Source: a virus. Taken from it: a stretch of 62,058 nt of DNA. The position numbers and the translations under genes were made by a program. Shown piece by piece: positions 40,189-48,015 of this stretch (its first letter is position 1; each line of letters starts with the position of its first letter). The notes under the pieces are model-generated. The model saw nothing but the letters and a program-made list of their open reading frames with translations. It was not told the DNA's origin and ran no database searches. Location of the stretch: positions 1 to 62,058 of IMG/VR virus record IMGVR_UViG_3300046492_000606; one strand, written 5' to 3'.

Positions 40189-40236
40189 TGGTCGGGACGG
40201 AGTGATTCGAACACTCGACCCCTAGCACCCCATGCT
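40189..40236 (-). other. Attachment site: 3' part of tRNA-Pro(GGG)
   Basis: Read on the minus strand the 48 bases contain an anticodon loop ATGGGGT (anticodon GGG), the 3' anticodon stem GCTAG, a T arm with TTCGAAT, the acceptor strand GTCCCG and CCA. The match to tRNA-Pro stops at the anticodon stem, and the 5' half does not follow. This is what an attP or an internal att between tandem elements looks like. A single attL or attR next to integrase would show the complete tRNA here. Confidence 0.8.
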
Positions 40237-40424
40237 TGATAATGGGCATTAACCCCAGCATTTGTTGAGTCTTCCACTGGCGCTCGCTGCAAACGGTGCC
40301 TAACCGAGATCAACTAAAAATAGCGAATCTCCGAAAAAGTCCCCACGCCTTTTTGGCGCCCTCATGGCTTTCTGCCAAATCACTATTCTCCTGCTACGCT
40401 GGGTTCTTCCATGGAGGATACCCA
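40237..40424. other. Non-coding stretch right of the att site
   Basis: This stretch of 188 bases has no convincing gene, tRNA or terminator. It lies between the att fragment and the small conserved protein gene. It would be the opposite phage arm if the att is internal to a tandem array, or bacterial spacer DNA otherwise. Confidence 0.4.
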
Positions 40425-40634
40425 ATGCCTAATTCTGATTTGCTCCCATCCCTACTTTTCAAAATTAACGAAAACCAACTCGCACTTGAAGCGGCGATCA
40501 TGGAGCTGACCCTCTGGGTGGAGCAGCGTGGCTCCGCCGATGTGGCCGAAAATGTGCGTGGCGCGCTTTGGGCTATCGATAAAAATGAGGAATTTATCAA
40601 GATGACGCTGGCAGTTTTGATGGCGCCTGAATGA
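40425..40634 (+). CDS. Small conserved protein of unknown function
   Basis: The 69-residue protein begins MPNSDLLPSLLFKINENQLA and is predicted helical throughout. The ribosome site GGAGG lies seven bases before ATG 40425. I recall short proteins of this kind in pseudomonads but know no role. It may be bacterial or carried by prophage 2. Confidence 0.65.
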   Translation: MPNSDLLPSLLFKINENQLALEAAIMELTLWVEQRGSADVAENVRGALWAIDKNEEFIKMTLAVLMAPE

Positions 40635-40743
40635 CCGCTTTCGGCCAATAGCGGACTTTCGACTTATTTCACCTCAACGAGACCTGATCTTCAGTGAGGC
40701 TTATAATAAGTTCCACACATCTATCTGGATCAGGAACGATGTC

Positions 40744-41148
40744 ATGAATGAGGATTGCGAAAAATCTTCGCCTCTGTCTGAGTCGGTAATCGTCGTTGAG
40801 GATGACCCAATACTTCTCGGTCTGATGGTAGATATTTTGTCCGAAATAGGTTTGCGCTCGCAGGCCTTTGATAGCGCTGATGGTGCTTTAATGCATATGC
40901 TCGGCACACTGCACACGTATCCGCTGGTGATCGCGGATCACGGTTTGCCTGGCAAGCTCAAAGGTGCGGATTTTATCGCGGTAGTAAGGGCGAGATGGCC
41001 CAGCACTGCCACGATTCTCACCTCTGGCTACTCGCTGGATCCTGTCATCGTGCCGCCCTCTACAACGTACTTGGAAAAGCCGTGGGCGATGGACGAACTG
41101 GTGACAGCGGTGGCAAATTCACTTCATACCGATCCCCCCACTTCGTAA
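40744..41148 (+). CDS. Single-domain response regulator
   Basis: The 134-residue protein is a stand-alone receiver domain. VVEDDP holds the acidic pair, VIADHGLPG the phosphoacceptor Asp (about residue 62), ILTSGY the Thr/Ser and YLEKPW the conserved Lys. There is no output domain, so it must signal through a partner. It faces the KaiC-like and second receiver genes, which suggests one signalling set. No kinase gene is in the window. Confidence 0.85.
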   Translation: MNEDCEKSSPLSESVIVVEDDPILLGLMVDILSEIGLRSQAFDSADGALMHMLGTLHTYPLVIADHGLPGKLKGADFIAVVRARWPSTATILTSGYSLDPVIVPPSTTYLEKPWAMDELVTAVANSLHTDPPTS

Positions 41149-41327
41149 GATGTGAGTACGTCTGTGCCATACCTTTTCCTTAGGTTTTAACTCCCTAAGT
41201 ATCCTTTCTCAAAAATCGGTGTGGGCGGTTACAGCCCTCGGCCGGAGAAGACGCCGGCAACCTCGTCAGCAGAGCTGGCGTGATCAATTGCAATCGGGGG
41301 GCCTCGATGGCCAGCGCACACAAGTAA

Positions 41328-41696
41328 TCAGCACCGATCTTCGACCAAGAGCTTTTTAACTTCGGCAACAATCAGGTCTATGTTGAATGGTTTCGCCAGC
41401 ACTGCATCAAACAAATCAGATCGCTGCATGCCTATGTGGGCTTGAGCGCCGCTCATTAGGATGATCGGCAAATGCTTGACGGATGGAAGGGCTCGGACGG
41501 CTGTTGCGAATTCCAAGCCGTCCATCACCGGCATCATAAAGTCAGTAATGATCAGGGCTGGCCGCTCTCTATCTAGCACTTCGAGCCCCTTTTGACCGTT
41601 ACTAGCCGTCACCACCATGAACCCCTCATCCTCCAGCGCAAAGCTGAGAATGTCAGCGATCAAATACTCGTCGTCGACGACCAGGATGGTGGTCAT
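41328..41696 (-). CDS. CheY-like response regulator next to KaiC-like gene
   Basis: From ATG 41696 the 122-residue product is a receiver domain with VVDDEY, LIITDFMMP (phosphoacceptor Asp about residue 53), ILMSGA and VLAKPF. It follows the KaiC-like ATPase gene closely on the same strand, and such pairs are common in bacteria. GTG 41714 is an alternative start. It probably relays a kinase signal to or from the ATPase. Confidence 0.85.
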   Translation of the reverse strand: MTTILVVDDEYLIADILSFALEDEGFMVVTASNGQKGLEVLDRERPALIITDFMMPVMDGLEFATAVRALPSVKHLPIILMSGAQAHIGMQRSDLFDAVLAKPFNIDLIVAEVKKLLVEDRC

Positions 41697-41720
41697 GTTA
41701 AATTCAACCCGCACGAAGGC

Positions 41721-43160
41721 TTAAGATTGTGAACCGGGCGATTTCTCAGTCGGGACTGAAGGTTCATGTCTTGAAGCCTTTTTCAGGAAAACATCTTGAT
41801 CACGAATGACGACCTCAAAACGCGAAGGGTCGTAAGAGCTGTCTCGTACTTTAAGAATGGAAAGCGTCCTGCTTAGTTCAGAGTGATTCTCATAGAATCG
41901 CATCAGCATCAGGTTGTCGACGATGCTGGACAGGTCAGAGTTCGGTGCGCTGACCTCTGAACCAAACAGATCACGCATTTCCCAAGATGCAAATACCGTA
42001 ACGCCTCTGGATCGCAGCTCGTTCATAAGAGCACTGAAGAAGTCAGTAATCCGCGTTGGATTTGTCGTGACTCGCGTCATGCCGCTTAGGCTATCGATGA
42101 ACAAACGCTTGATGCCCTTCTCTTCGACGATACTCAACAGCCGTGCACCCAGCCCATCCAAAAGCCCCTCTGTGGTGGGCTGCCAGGCAATGCTCAACGC
42201 GCCGCTATCTTCCATGCCCTTGATATCGATACCCAGTGATTGGCCTTTGAGCCTCAGCCGTTGTGGGCTTTCGTAGAAGCCAAAATGTAGGCCCGGAGCT
42301 TCCACAGTCGACTCGGCCAGGAACTTGAGGCCCAGCGTCGTTTTACCAATCCCGGAGGGGCCTATGACCAGAGAAACACTGGAACTGTGCAGGCCACCGC
42401 CTAATATGCCGTCGAGTGACTCAATGCCACTGGCGATGCGCGTCATATCGGCGCTATCGGGAGAAGACGGGTGGCTGTAGAGACTTTCGAGTCGCGGGTA
42501 AACCACCAAGCCCTTGTCGGTAATTTCACACTCGTGAAGACCGGTCATGGCTCCGCTGCCGCGAGTTTTACGTAGCTGAATTCGACGTACTGAGCGAGTG
42601 CCATATAGCTCTTCGCCCATTTCGATGACGCCATCAACCATGGTGTGCTCAGGACTGCCGTCGTCGAGGCGGGAGCTGGTAAGAAACAGCACCGTGCAAC
42701 CAGCAAATGCGGCATGCCCTTGAAGTTCAGAGATGAATTTCTTGGTGTCGATGTGTGAATCAGCTTTTGAGCGCGCATTAAGCAAACCGTCCACAACCAT
42801 AACAGTGGCTTTCTGACGGCTTATCTCGCGTCGAAGCAGCCTTACTACCTCGTCCAGGCCTTCGTTTTCCAGAGTGTCAAATGCGCTGACGAATTGGATT
42901 TCAGCACCGACCTTGGAAGAGTCGAAAAAGCTCAGAGTAGAAAGGAACTGAAAGAGACGGTCGTGCGATTCGGCCAACAGCGTGGCGACCAGAACCCGGC
43001 CCCCATTCCTCGCATGATGGAACCCAAGCTGGTTCGCTAGGATCGTTTTTCCAGACCCTGGGCGCCCTTGGATTATGTATGAAGAGCCAGCTACCAGTCC
43101 GCCCTTGAGCAGAGCGTCGAGCCCTTCGATTCCACTTTCGAGGCGTTTAAGCTTTTCCAC
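41721..43160 (-). CDS. KaiC-like tandem RecA-fold ATPase
   Basis: The 479-residue protein has two KaiC-type domains. The first has Walker A GRPGSGKT (about residues 32-39) and Walker B VMVVDGL; the second has GPSGIGKT (about 264-271) and RLFIDSL. Outside cyanobacteria such proteins work with receiver or histidine kinase partners in stress or regulatory pathways. It is co-oriented with a receiver gene just downstream. Whether it is bacterial or prophage cargo cannot be decided from this window. Confidence 0.85.
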   Translation of the reverse strand: MEKLKRLESGIEGLDALLKGGLVAGSSYIIQGRPGSGKTILANQLGFHHARNGGRVLVATLLAESHDRLFQFLSTLSFFDSSKVGAEIQFVSAFDTLENEGLDEVVRLLRREISRQKATVMVVDGLLNARSKADSHIDTKKFISELQGHAAFAGCTVLFLTSSRLDDGSPEHTMVDGVIEMGEELYGTRSVRRIQLRKTRGSGAMTGLHECEITDKGLVVYPRLESLYSHPSSPDSADMTRIASGIESLDGILGGGLHSSSVSLVIGPSGIGKTTLGLKFLAESTVEAPGLHFGFYESPQRLRLKGQSLGIDIKGMEDSGALSIAWQPTTEGLLDGLGARLLSIVEEKGIKRLFIDSLSGMTRVTTNPTRITDFFSALMNELRSRGVTVFASWEMRDLFGSEVSAPNSDLSSIVDNLMLMRFYENHSELSRTLSILKVRDSSYDPSRFEVVIRDQDVFLKKASRHEPSVPTEKSPGSQS

Positions 43161-43375
43161 AATGCGACCCTGATCTGAAAAACAGGCTGTTTAAGCCGAG
43201 TGGACGGAATGCTAACGCCAATTCTGCTTCAGAGCCATTCTGGTTGAGTATAAACGTGGAGCGATATCACACTCTGTTGTCATAAAAGCTGCCCGCGAGC
43301 GGCTGCTTTTGGCCGATTGCTGACTTTCACTACAGCTCGTCGCCTCACCCTCGCTCACCGGCTGCGCCTCGATTA
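43161..43375. other. Non-coding stretch at the start of prophage 2 homology
   Basis: No gene is evident here. At 43330 the sequence becomes closely similar to that starting at 814 in prophage 1 and stays so through the LexA box and into the SOS gene. The left end of the shared phage segment in this copy is therefore at 43330. Confidence 0.5.
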
Positions 43376-43391
43376 CTGTATATCCAAACAG
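43376..43391 (+). promoter_or_regulatory. LexA box (SOS operator), second copy
   Basis: The 16-mer CTGTATATCCAAACAG is identical to that at 860-875 and precedes the homologous gene by 18 bases. It should place the gene under SOS control. Confidence 0.8.
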
Positions 43392-43409
43392 TACAAGCAA
43401 GGCACACCC

Positions 43410-43769
43410 GTGGATCCCCTCTATATAGAAGACACCGACGATTGGCTCGGTTGCCCGACTCCGCTCGAAACCTGCCAGCATCAGCTCAGGATGTATGAAA
43501 ACGAGTTTGAGGAGCTGACGCTACAGCTGCGTCAGATGCGAGAGCGGATTTTCACGTTGGTTCAAATGAACGACCAACTGGCCGCTGAAAAAAACAAGGC
43601 CGCTGCCGATCTGCAAAAAGCCGCCGACAACGTCGCCCGCTTGCAAGACGAACGATCGGAATTGCTCCGCAAGGTGAACAGCATGTTGCTGGTATCGAAG
43701 CAGCGGGATCATCTTCATCAAGAAAATCAGCGCCTCCTTATGGAGAAGCGAGAGCGGGAAAGCCGATAG
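43410..43769 (+). CDS. SOS-controlled coiled-coil protein, second copy
   Basis: The 119-residue protein starts at GTG 43410 with the same acidic N-terminus as the prophage 1 copy. After about residue 60 it diverges into a different coiled coil (LAAEKNKAAADLQKAADNVA). A conserved head joined to a variable coiled-coil tail suggests an N-terminal common function and a variable partner. It converges with the endolysin gene, whose stop lies 15 bases away. Confidence 0.7.
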   Translation: MDPLYIEDTDDWLGCPTPLETCQHQLRMYENEFEELTLQLRQMRERIFTLVQMNDQLAAEKNKAAADLQKAADNVARLQDERSELLRKVNSMLLVSKQRDHLHQENQRLLMEKRERESR

Positions 43770-43784
43770 AGCCGGATCCGGAAA

Positions 43785-44207
43785 TTACGGCACATCCTTA
43801 AAGAAGACGTGTCCGCCCAGCTTAAGTGTCTGCTTCGCCTTCACCGACCAGCCCGGCGCCTTGATGCTGGAAGCGTAATAGTGCGTGGCGCCGCCGGTGG
43901 GATCGGCTACCTTGCCGTCGATCACCTGGTCAGCGGCGATCCGGCATTGCGCCAGCTCGCGAAACGGGATTTGCTTCACACCGATCAGGAACTGATAATT
44001 CGGGTCGGTCTTGTTCCAGCAACTGAACTGATACGGTTTCTGGCACACGCCCGCATACCCCTCCCCCCACCACGACTTCTCCTTTCCATCGAACACGCGG
44101 TTTCGAACTGTCCACGCCACGGCGATCTGGCCAGCCAGACTTTCACCACGCGCCTCACCCCACAGCGTGCGGGCAAGGACGTCACGATCTTTCTCGGTAG
44201 CACTCAT
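43785..44207 (-). CDS. Endolysin, SleB-like cell wall hydrolase (second copy)
   Basis: The 140-residue protein differs at only a few positions from that of prophage 1 and has the same LARTLWGEARGES active-site block. ATG 44207 is preceded by TGGAG. Unlike prophage 1, it ends with TAA and no spanin gene follows, because the SOS gene lies directly beyond. It must rely on spanins encoded elsewhere or on those of prophage 1. Confidence 0.88.
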   Translation of the reverse strand: MSATEKDRDVLARTLWGEARGESLAGQIAVAWTVRNRVFDGKEKSWWGEGYAGVCQKPYQFSCWNKTDPNYQFLIGVKQIPFRELAQCRIAADQVIDGKVADPTGGATHYYASSIKAPGWSVKAKQTLKLGGHVFFKDVP

Positions 44208-44223
44208 CACTTTTCTCCAGGCG

Positions 44224-44247
44224 AAAAAAAACCCGCCGGAGCGGGTT
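44224..44247 (-). terminator. Intrinsic terminator before the second endolysin gene
   Basis: On the minus strand AACCCGC-loop-GCGGGTT is followed by TTTTTT, after the acyltransferase gene and about 16 bases before the endolysin start. It mirrors the terminator at 2382-2406. Confidence 0.75.
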
Positions 44248-44265
44248 AAGAATGTTTCTAATTGG

Positions 44266-45306
44266 TTAGGCAGGAACTGTAATCGGCGGTCGAATGCGCT
44301 TCTGAATCGAATGACGAAACTTTTCAATAGGAGCTTCAATTGCGTAGTGCAAGACTGCTCCACCGACAATCGCACAGACAATACCGATTGCCATCCAAAG
44401 CAAGCTGTCGGGGTGGGCAGTGCCGAACGTTATGTAAAAGTACCAATGAATGAGGTAAATCGAAAAACTCCAAGCACCAATCTTCTTCATCATTGATGAT
44501 TTCATGATGGATCCGATCACTCCTTCGCCATCGGCAAGCGCCAGAATAAACACACCCCACAACACGCTCAAATACACGAACTTGTTTTGCAGCCATTTAT
44601 CCATTGGCATATCAAGCAACAGATATCGCATGATCGGACTAGAGAGAACCATGCATCCAATAACAAATACCGCCAGTGCCGTTGCAATTCGTCCAGATAT
44701 GTACTTCCGGTAGAAATCCATCGACACCGCGCAGTAGCAACCTATTGTGAAACACGACAAGTAGAAATGCGTTGATATGCTGCTTTCAGGTGTTTCCCAG
44801 TAAGGCCACGCCCATTGCTGGATGCCGATCAGAGCCGCTGTGGCTAGTGCAGCACCTGCCTGCCCGCCGCCACGCTTCGCAGCGACGAGAAGAAAGGCAA
44901 ATACGGGGAGAGCCAAGTAAAACTTAAACTCAACGGGTATCGTCCATAGGTGGGCGTAACCTTGCGTCAAAAGCAACGCCCCCTTCAAGTCTTGAACAGT
45001 ATTGATCTTTGCTGTTCCGAAAATGTAATACAGGATAGCAACTATCGAGAAAAGCGGAATAATTCGTAAGAACCTGCCAAGCGCGTAAGAGAACAATTGA
45101 TATGGAGAAAACCCAGAAGATTCAAACTTGCTTGTAAGCAGAAATGCACTCAGGACAAAGAACAGCCAAACGCCAATTTTTCCAGTCCCCGCGAGCGGCA
45201 TATACGTTTCACTAAAAAAAATTGCAGATGCGTGGACAAACACCACGATCAGGCACGCAAAGCCCCTGATTCCGTCCGCCCCTGAATACCTGGTGTTTTT
45301 TTCCAT
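44266..45306 (-). CDS. Acyltransferase-3 family membrane protein (different from prophage 1 copy)
   Basis: The 346-residue protein has about ten membrane segments and the R-x10-H signature in GIRGFACLIVVFVHASAIFF (Arg 14, His 25). It probably O-acetylates surface polysaccharide and changes phage sensitivity of the lysogen. It occupies the same slot between endolysin and tail fibre genes as the acyltransferase of prophage 1, but is on the other strand and little alike in sequence. This marks a swap locus for conversion genes. Confidence 0.85.
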   Translation of the reverse strand: MEKNTRYSGADGIRGFACLIVVFVHASAIFFSETYMPLAGTGKIGVWLFFVLSAFLLTSKFESSGFSPYQLFSYALGRFLRIIPLFSIVAILYYIFGTAKINTVQDLKGALLLTQGYAHLWTIPVEFKFYLALPVFAFLLVAAKRGGGQAGAALATAALIGIQQWAWPYWETPESSISTHFYLSCFTIGCYCAVSMDFYRKYISGRIATALAVFVIGCMVLSSPIMRYLLLDMPMDKWLQNKFVYLSVLWGVFILALADGEGVIGSIMKSSMMKKIGAWSFSIYLIHWYFYITFGTAHPDSLLWMAIGIVCAIVGGAVLHYAIEAPIEKFRHSIQKRIRPPITVPA

Positions 45307-45434
45307 GCCGCCCCCTCTGATGAAGCGGGCATTTAATCACTGCCGTCTGCCTATACAAAGCTGAATTTCTCAATCTGGCGGGACTGACCATTGAATATCT
45401 GCCGGCCCCTAGCAGCTCTTGATGCGCACTGCGT

Positions 45435-45851
45435 TTATGCGGGGCGGACTGGTCGGAAGGCCTGATCCGGATAATGCTCGGCCCCCTCTTTCCATGCCCT
45501 GACCATTGTTCTGTAGTCGCGCCAATGCCGTTCGGTACCTGGCAGTGCACTAGGATCACTGTCCTCGATGGCGATCAACTGGTCAGCGATGAAGTCCATC
45601 TCGCTGGCTTTCCATGCATCTTCGGCAGAGATCAACTGGCCAATAGATTGGGGAGGCGCCACATATTCGGCGATCTCGCCAAAATCGCCGTCAATGGATC
45701 GCTGAAATAGCTCCCGGCCGTAGTCCTCCACGTCATAGGGAGTCGCGGTAAAGCTCACCTCCTCGGTGAGCCACTCAAACGTTGCCATCAGGTTGACGAT
45801 GGTGCGCTCGGCATTCCCCCACGCCGGTGAATGGGCATTGAGATAAGTCAT
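45435..45851 (-). CDS. Probable tail fibre assembly protein
   Basis: From ATG 45851 the product has 138 residues. The C-terminal half (LPGTERHWRDYRTMVRAWKE to QAFRPVRP) resembles tail fibre assembly proteins with their conserved WR-YR-x-R block. The start overlaps the tail fibre stop by one base. It is the last gene of the tail fibre module. Confidence 0.65.
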   Translation of the reverse strand: MTYLNAHSPAWGNAERTIVNLMATFEWLTEEVSFTATPYDVEDYGRELFQRSIDGDFGEIAEYVAPPQSIGQLISAEDAWKASEMDFIADQLIAIEDSDPSALPGTERHWRDYRTMVRAWKEGAEHYPDQAFRPVRPA

Positions 45852-46987
45852 CAGGAAATCCTCTGGAAAAGTGTTCGTCCGCCGGCCACGGTATCGCCCA
45901 TACAACGCCATGTCCCCGGGGGGCTAAGTGAGCCTTGCCCAATGGCAAAGCCATAGTAAAGAGTCCAACCTGCCACAGTGGCGCCGGGTGTTGCGGCATT
46001 GCTGGAGAAGCAGAACGCATACGATCCAACACCACCGATGCCAATGGCAGCGATCTTGGCGGCGGCGATTGCGTCGTTCCACGCTGTGCTGCCATTGATA
46101 CGAAAATCATTTGCGGTTGCTACGAGTGCATCCAAGGTGCCCGACGCTGAGTTAATCAGCCGAACGTTGTAATCGGTGATCGTGTTGTTGAAATGGAAGT
46201 CGATGAAAGGAAGGGCTGCCGTTATCTCAATGGAGCCAATCGCGAGCGATGCAGTAGGGCCCAATCCAATACCCGCCCGAGCATCGGCAGGCGTCTTGCC
46301 GCCTGTGCCACCCTGCTCCACACTCAAGCAGGTTGTCCCGGTCGGATACAGGCAGAAGTAGTCGTCAGGTGCCCAGACACCTGCGTTTTTGCGGCGCAGT
46401 GCGACCATCGACGATGTGCGGTTAACGATGATCTGGCTTTGGTGATTGGCCGTCCAAGTCATCGCAATGCCACTCGAGCCTGCAGCGAAAGGCACCGTGG
46501 TGCTTCCGAGAGCCCAAGGAATATTCGACGCGCCGGTGTTGATGCCGAATTTCTGGCTTACCGCGATCGCGTTTAAATCAGTAGGGTTGTCGGCTGATAC
46601 TGAACCCCAGCCCCAGGCGCCGTTGAGCATCGCCCTACCTGCGGTTGGATCGATGACGCTGGTTTGAATATCGACGGCGGACGCGGTCCCCATTGCGGCG
46701 AGCTTTGTTCCAAATTGGTTGTATAGGTTGTTGAACGCGTCTGTCAGAGTTTTCGGATAACCCTGCACAGGCGTGATCGCGTAGCTTCCAGTCGTAGTAG
46801 CGCCGCGATAGGGCGGCGATATCGACATGGCAGTGTCGCTGGCGATGTTGGTGACTTCGTACCATCCACCGTCCGGGCCGCGAAAGGCATCACCGACCCG
46901 ACTGTTTGCGATGAAAGCGGTACCCGTACCGATCACCGCATTGGAATTTAGGGTGACAGCGACCGTTCCCGTTTTGTACCAGGGCAT
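45851..46987 (-). CDS. Tail fibre protein
   Basis: The N-terminus (MPWYKTGTVAVTLNSNAVIG then GTGTAFIANSRVGDAF) of this 378-residue protein is a common tail fibre attachment module in pseudomonad phages. The middle is Gly/Ala/Thr-rich and the end beta-structured. It should bind the bacterial receptor. It is followed by its assembly protein and preceded by two related small tail proteins. Confidence 0.8.
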   Translation of the reverse strand: MPWYKTGTVAVTLNSNAVIGTGTAFIANSRVGDAFRGPDGGWYEVTNIASDTAMSISPPYRGATTTGSYAITPVQGYPKTLTDAFNNLYNQFGTKLAAMGTASAVDIQTSVIDPTAGRAMLNGAWGWGSVSADNPTDLNAIAVSQKFGINTGASNIPWALGSTTVPFAAGSSGIAMTWTANHQSQIIVNRTSSMVALRRKNAGVWAPDDYFCLYPTGTTCLSVEQGGTGGKTPADARAGIGLGPTASLAIGSIEITAALPFIDFHFNNTITDYNVRLINSASGTLDALVATANDFRINGSTAWNDAIAAAKIAAIGIGGVGSYAFCFSSNAATPGATVAGWTLYYGFAIGQGSLSPPGTWRCMGDTVAGGRTLFQRIS

Positions 46988-47008
46988 GGCGACATCCTTT
47001 AAAAGAGG

Positions 47009-47689
47009 CTAAGCGGCTTGTTTGGCAAACATTGCCGGCAGGAAAAAAGCGGTTGGATTGGAAGCTGCGACAGTAATGGCGTAGAGCTTGGCGTTGGGGA
47101 AGTCCCACCAGCAGGCCAGGCTTCTCGGAATCCCGCTGCCCGAAGTCATCGGCATGCCAAAGCTGTTCAGCAGCATGAATTCGTTTTGTGGAAAATCGAA
47201 AGGAACCGAGTAGAAGATCCGGGTTAGGCCCTGATCGTCGGTGTCATAGGTGACGTACGTCCAGCTTTGAAAAGATCTGGTGAAGCTTGCGTTTGGAGTA
47301 CCCGAATCGAAAAGCAACTTCCCAGCACCGTCCCACAGACGCATCCCATACTGCGCAACCGCTTGCGCCGCGAACGCGGCCACAAAATACCTACCATTGG
47401 GTTGCGCTGTTTTTACGTTGTAGGCCCTGACATAGAACCCCGTCCAATTACCTGCCGATCCAATGAGTCGCATCTGACACAGTCCCGCAACTGCATTCAC
47501 CGTGTCAGGGCGAACAAACACGAGCGGAGGCTCCTGAGACGTAACCGGCCGTGCGAAATATGTCGTCGATCCCAGACCACTCTCCTCTGTTGGGGCAAAG
47601 CGGCCAGACGAGATAACCATCAGCCGGGAAAATTCAGAGTCGAGGATGACGACATTGCTGTTGTTGGTGAACTGAACTCCATAGGCCAT
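47009..47689 (-). CDS. Tail-tip associated protein with MAYG start
   Basis: The 226-residue protein from ATG 47689 starts MAYGVQFTNNSNVVILDSEF and is beta-rich throughout. The next gene upstream starts MAYGMRIW, so both share an N-terminal motif. It lies between J and the tail fibre, as accessory tail-tip proteins do. Function unknown beyond probable virion location. Confidence 0.65.
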   Translation of the reverse strand: MAYGVQFTNNSNVVILDSEFSRLMVISSGRFAPTEESGLGSTTYFARPVTSQEPPLVFVRPDTVNAVAGLCQMRLIGSAGNWTGFYVRAYNVKTAQPNGRYFVAAFAAQAVAQYGMRLWDGAGKLLFDSGTPNASFTRSFQSWTYVTYDTDDQGLTRIFYSVPFDFPQNEFMLLNSFGMPMTSGSGIPRSLACWWDFPNAKLYAITVAASNPTAFFLPAMFAKQAA

Positions 47690-48012
47690 CAGCTCCACCT
47701 CATCACAATCAGCCTCATCGTTCCCCATGAGGTGTTGCTGGCAGCAAACGTTCGAGTGTGGTTATAAACGCGCACCACACCATTGAGCATTTCGGTCTCG
47801 AACTGCATCTGGTCGCTGCCATAAGCGCCGTTGGGTATTACAAAGGCCGTTCCATTGCCGGGGCCGACGCCAGGTACTGCAAAATCCTGACTCCCCTTCG
47901 GCGAACCTACTGCGAATGTTACCAATGTCGAAAGTGCGGCGCGGATTGTGAAAGAGTTTTCGTCGACCTGGAGCGCGCCGTCGCCGCCCCAGATCCGCAT
48001 GCCGTAAGCCAT
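47689..48012 (-). CDS. Small tail-tip associated protein with MAYG start
   Basis: The 107-residue protein is beta-rich (FTIRAALSTLVTFAVG, MQFETEMLNGVVRVYN). It overlaps the next gene by one base and follows J with three bases between. The shared MAYG start with its neighbour suggests duplication of a small fibre module. Function unknown. Confidence 0.6.
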   Translation of the reverse strand: MAYGMRIWGGDGALQVDENSFTIRAALSTLVTFAVGSPKGSQDFAVPGVGPGNGTAFVIPNGAYGSDQMQFETEMLNGVVRVYNHTRTFAASNTSWGTMRLIVMRWS

Positions 48013-48015
48013 TTA

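Larger units (their letters stand above)
1..40236. mobile_element. Prophage 1: SfV/P27-like temperate myovirus
   Basis: This stretch holds a full set of temperate phage modules. They are a HK97-type head, a Mu-type contractile tail, lysis genes, a CI/Cro immunity region, replication genes, excisionase and integrase, and it ends at a tRNA-Pro att fragment at 40189-40236. The left limit is not visible, because no second copy of the att sequence occurs in the window. The unit may start before position 1 or anywhere upstream of the LexA-controlled gene at 895. The HK97 head with Mu tail combination is known from Shigella phage SfV and related phages. Confidence 0.85.

Noticed and set aside
40189-40270. 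A complete tRNA-Pro gene
   Set aside because: The 5' half, D arm and acceptor partner strand are missing; only the 3' part up to the anticodon stem is present.
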